Assembly: GCA_029776065.1 (NCBI GenBank)
Contig: JARVJP010000006.1
Coordinates: forward strand, 62,001-126,000
Source of the DNA: Nitrososphaeria archaeon
GTDB lineage: Archaea; Thermoproteota; Nitrososphaeria; JACIWG01
Length of the DNA: 64,000 nt
Reading direction: 5' to 3'
The notes beneath the pieces were generated by a model, which was not told the origin of the DNA, did not search any database, and saw nothing but the letters and a program-made list of their open reading frames with translations. Below, piece after piece: positions 62,015-64,000 of this stretch. How positions within the stretch are numbered: the first letter of the stretch is position 1; the number at the start of each line of letters is the position of its first letter. A program made the translations under genes and the position numbers.

Positions 62015-62988
62015 TACAGGATCAACCTCACAAGAACGAATTGGAAGAGGGCCAGTGGGAGAAGGTACTTCCAACAGAAGCTTTCAACCTGATCGATTCG
62101 AAGACGAGCGAACAAAGCTCTCACAACTGTCAATACGGCTAAAACAAATAATGACTTGATTACAAAATACAACGTGTAGAGTATGGGTGTGTACCCTTCT
62201 ATCGTCGGCCCGAGAGGACCGCCTAAAAAGAAAGTGGCAGCAAGCCCGCATAAGAAGACCAGTTCAATGTTCCTCGCCAGCCTGAACATAGCCAGCCTTC
62301 TACCACTGTAGTCAATATTCCATCCAGCGATGATTTCCTGTTCAGCTTCAGGTAGGTCGAATGGTATTCGTTCCAGTTCCGCCTGAGCCGCGAAGACGAA
62401 GACGATGAATCCTAGAGCCTGCGGACCTAATATATACCACCATCGCTCTTGTGACAAAACGATATCTGATAGCAAAAGGCTCTGTGCATTTAACGCAACC
62501 CCAACCACCGATAACGTCAAAGGTATCTCATATCCGATCATCTGTAGGAACAATCTTTCTGCTCCTATAACAGCGTACCTGTTATAGGTTGAGAGCCCAG
62601 CGTAGAAAACAGTTATGCAAATAAACGTCAAGATAAGAATAGAGACTATCACGTCACCATTGAACGATACAACGCCTTGATTTGATGATATAGGAAGTAG
62701 CAGGGTGGCGAAGATCGATAGAGCTAAAGTAAAGAGAGGTGTCATAGTGAAAAGAAGCTGGTCAACCTTCTTCGGGACAATGTCCTCCTTTGACAAAAGC
62801 TTGATGAAGTCCGCTAAAGGCTGTAATAGCCCATAGAAGCCTGTGTAGAGAGGCCCAACTCTATTTTGTAGTCGAGCGTAGAACTTTCTATCAAACCATT
62901 CATAGAAGAGTGAGAGGAAGAAGATGAAGACGAATCCTGGGAACACCACCGTCTTCAAAGTTTCAACAACGTACTGTTCGAAGCTCAT
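62014..62988 (-). CDS. nuoH: NuoH-like membrane anchor subunit
   Basis: 324 residues, eight helices. Matches NuoH/FpoH: EWFDRKFYARLQNRVGPLYTGFYGLLQPLADFIKLLSKEDI (the loop under the quinone site), LERIPFDLPEAEQEIIAGWNIDYSGRRLAMFRLA (the long acidic loop that couples the redox and membrane arms). Links the peripheral arm to the ion channels. The start overlaps the large subunit stop by 4 nt. Confidence 0.95.
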   Translation of the reverse strand: MSFEQYVVETLKTVVFPGFVFIFFLSLFYEWFDRKFYARLQNRVGPLYTGFYGLLQPLADFIKLLSKEDIVPKKVDQLLFTMTPLFTLALSIFATLLLPISSNQGVVSFNGDVIVSILILTFICITVFYAGLSTYNRYAVIGAERLFLQMIGYEIPLTLSVVGVALNAQSLLLSDIVLSQERWWYILGPQALGFIVFVFAAQAELERIPFDLPEAEQEIIAGWNIDYSGRRLAMFRLARNIELVFLCGLAATFFLGGPLGPTIEGYTPILYTLYFVIKSLFVLAVLTVVRALFARLRIDQVESFCWKYLLPLALFQFVLVRLIL

Positions 62989-64000
62989 GGTAGAAGCCTA
63001 CCTCTCTTCGATCTTTCCCTAAGTTCGTCAATTGTCCAGACCCACGACTTACCCTTCTTTAAGTCAACGAAGTGAACCCTCGCAGTGCAGCAGATACAGG
63101 GATCGATTGAGCCATACGATATAGGCACATCCCCGATGTTGACAACATACCTACCCTTAGATGTCAGCATCGCTCTTAAAGCACCTAAGTTGGCCAAGGT
63201 CGGTGTCCTAACTTTATACCTATATGGCTTCAATGCGCCCTCGGATAGTGTGTAGTGGAACAGCTCACCCCTAGGGGCTTCTACGCGAGTCAACGCTTCA
63301 CCAGCGTTCGGCTTCATGGGTAACTTAACCCTATACGGGCCTTCAGGGAGGTTCTTCAGGGCGGTGCGTATCATGTTAACGCATTCAAAGAGCTCTTGCG
63401 CTCTTACAACAATCCTCGCGAAGACATCACAAGTGTCGTATGTTATTACATTGAAGGGAACATCCGAGTGAGCAGCGTACGGGTCATCAGCTCTGATGTC
63501 GTTCTTAACTCCAGAAGCTCTTAGGACAGGCCCAACCGCGCACGTAGCCTTAGCTTCTTCTGGGGAGAGATAGCCAACCCCTTGTGTCCTCTTAGCTATC
63601 GTCCTCTCAGTCAAAGCCACCTTTACATAGTACTTGGTCCTTTCTTCAACAATATCCATGGTCTTTAGAAGTTTATCTGCAAGGTTTGGAGGAATATCTC
63701 TTCTCACGCCACCTATCTGGCTATACTCTGTGGTGACCCTGTTACCCGTTATTGCTTCAAGCATGTCCATGACAGCTTCACGGTCTCTCCACGTGTACAT
63801 GAACATCGTGTTAAACCCGATTTCGAAGGCAGCTATCCCGAGCCATAGAAGGTGGCTGTGTATCCTACTTAGCTCTTCAACGACAAGCCTCAGATACTGT
63901 GCCCTAGGAGGGATTTCTTTATCGTAAAGCTTTTCCACGTTAAGAGTGTAACATAGTCCATGCGCTGCATTACATATCCCACAGATCCTTTCAACCAGCG
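62985..64000 (-). CDS. group 4 [NiFe]-hydrogenase / NuoD-like large subunit (5' end beyond the window)
   Basis: The frame is open to the edge at 64000. The first codons read LVERICGICNAAHGL, the L1 motif (C-G-I-C and His) of [NiFe]-hydrogenase large subunits, with both cysteines (63972-63983). The second pair is SIDPCICCTARVHFVD (63087-63104). True NuoD/FpoD lack these cysteines, so the subunit has the full four-Cys Ni-Fe site. After the second pair comes a 33-residue tail very like the one cleaved from HycE by HycI. The middle (RAQYLRLVVEELSRIHSHLLWLG, FMYTWRDREAVMDML, RTQGVGYLSPEEAKA) matches both NuoD and Ech/Mbh large subunits. Predicted to produce H2 from reduced ferredoxin or the reverse. 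Confidence 0.88.
   Translation of the reverse strand, partial: LVERICGICNAAHGLCYTLNVEKLYDKEIPPRAQYLRLVVEELSRIHSHLLWLGIAAFEIGFNTMFMYTWRDREAVMDMLEAITGNRVTTEYSQIGGVRRDIPPNLADKLLKTMDIVEERTKYYVKVALTERTIAKRTQGVGYLSPEEAKATCAVGPVLRASGVKNDIRADDPYAAHSDVPFNVITYDTCDVFARIVVRAQELFECVNMIRTALKNLPEGPYRVKLPMKPNAGEALTRVEAPRGELFHYTLSEGALKPYRYKVRTPTLANLGALRAMLTSKGRYVVNIGDVPISYGSIDPCICCTARVHFVDLKKGKSWVWTIDELRERSKRGRLLP

Noticed and set aside
55717-63000. Plain NADH or F420H2 dehydrogenase (Nuo/Fpo)
   Set aside because: The large subunit keeps both hydrogenase CxxC pairs and a HycE-like tail, which Nuo/Fpo subunits lack; no NuoEFG or FpoF gene is in the window.
1-64000. tRNA, rRNA, CRISPR array or intact insertion sequence
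   Set aside because: Intergenic gaps were scanned by eye for tRNA T-loop motifs, regular repeats and transposase-like frames; nothing convincing was found. A covariance-model search would be decisive.

Overview
The window looks archaeal and probably belongs to the TACK/Thermoproteota side; the exact lineage cannot be fixed from the sequence. The supporting signs are several type IV pilins carrying the archaeal GISPVI-type signal, TATA boxes about 25-30 nt upstream of many ATGs (leaderless transcription), an Alg7/MraY-type N-glycan starter enzyme, a zinc-ribbon protein resembling the TACK output domain TackOD1, a P. furiosus-type ferredoxin, and a split nuoJ. No rRNA, tRNA, CRISPR array or intact insertion sequence was seen.

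Layout. 1-8.8 kb (minus strand): one tightly packed operon for peptide uptake and breakdown (Asp/Glu racemase-like protein, OppB, OppC, OppD, OppF, M19 dipeptidase, CapA-like metallophosphatase, anchored OppA-like binding protein). 9-21 kb: a mixed accessory region with a ferredoxin, a clearly broken fructose-1,6-bisphosphate aldolase/phosphatase, a cupin, an MNT/HEPN pair, a decayed zinc-ribbon gene, two paralogous AlkD-like proteins, a GyrI-like protein, a stand-alone ferritin-like domain of the encapsulin type, a sugar isomerase plus dehydrogenase pair, a CHASE4-type histidine kinase and an epimerase-like TIM barrel. 21-43 kb: a cell-surface region. It holds a 901-residue Ig-like surface protein, a TadC/FlaJ-type platform, three pilins, four consecutive N-anchored pseudopilin-like proteins, two glycosyltransferases and the N-glycan initiator, the assembly ATPase (with an added winged helix), a zinc-ribbon/nuclease-like protein, a predicted 36-residue membrane peptide and a double-HTH regulator. 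43-55 kb: class V aminotransferase, ArsC-like phosphatase, stomatin, a decayed sugar ABC ATPase, VapBC, a secreted metzincin-type protease, an NfeD/ClpP-class membrane protease, glycerate 2-kinase, another TIM-barrel isomerase, a cyclophilin-like protein and a hydroxyacid dehydrogenase. 55-64 kb: HypA, then a convergent nuoD-H-I-J-J'-K-N-L-M cluster running off the end of the window.

The most striking locus is the last one. The NuoD-like subunit carries both CxxC pairs expected of a [NiFe]-hydrogenase large subunit and a HycE-like C-terminal tail after the second pair, while the membrane arm has the full complex-I set, including three antiporter-like subunits and a split NuoJ as in Fpo. I read this as an energy-converting group 4 [NiFe]-hydrogenase with a complex-I-sized membrane arm. 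Some antiporter-like subunits lack a channel lysine, and the adjacent HypA lacks its usual His2.

Metabolic reading (inference): peptides and D-amino-acid-containing dipeptides are imported and cleaved; serine or glyoxylate may be linked through the aminotransferase, hydroxyacid dehydrogenase and glycerate 2-kinase to 2-phosphoglycerate; reduced ferredoxin could be reoxidised by the membrane hydrogenase with ion pumping. The pilus and surface-protein block suggests an attached lifestyle.
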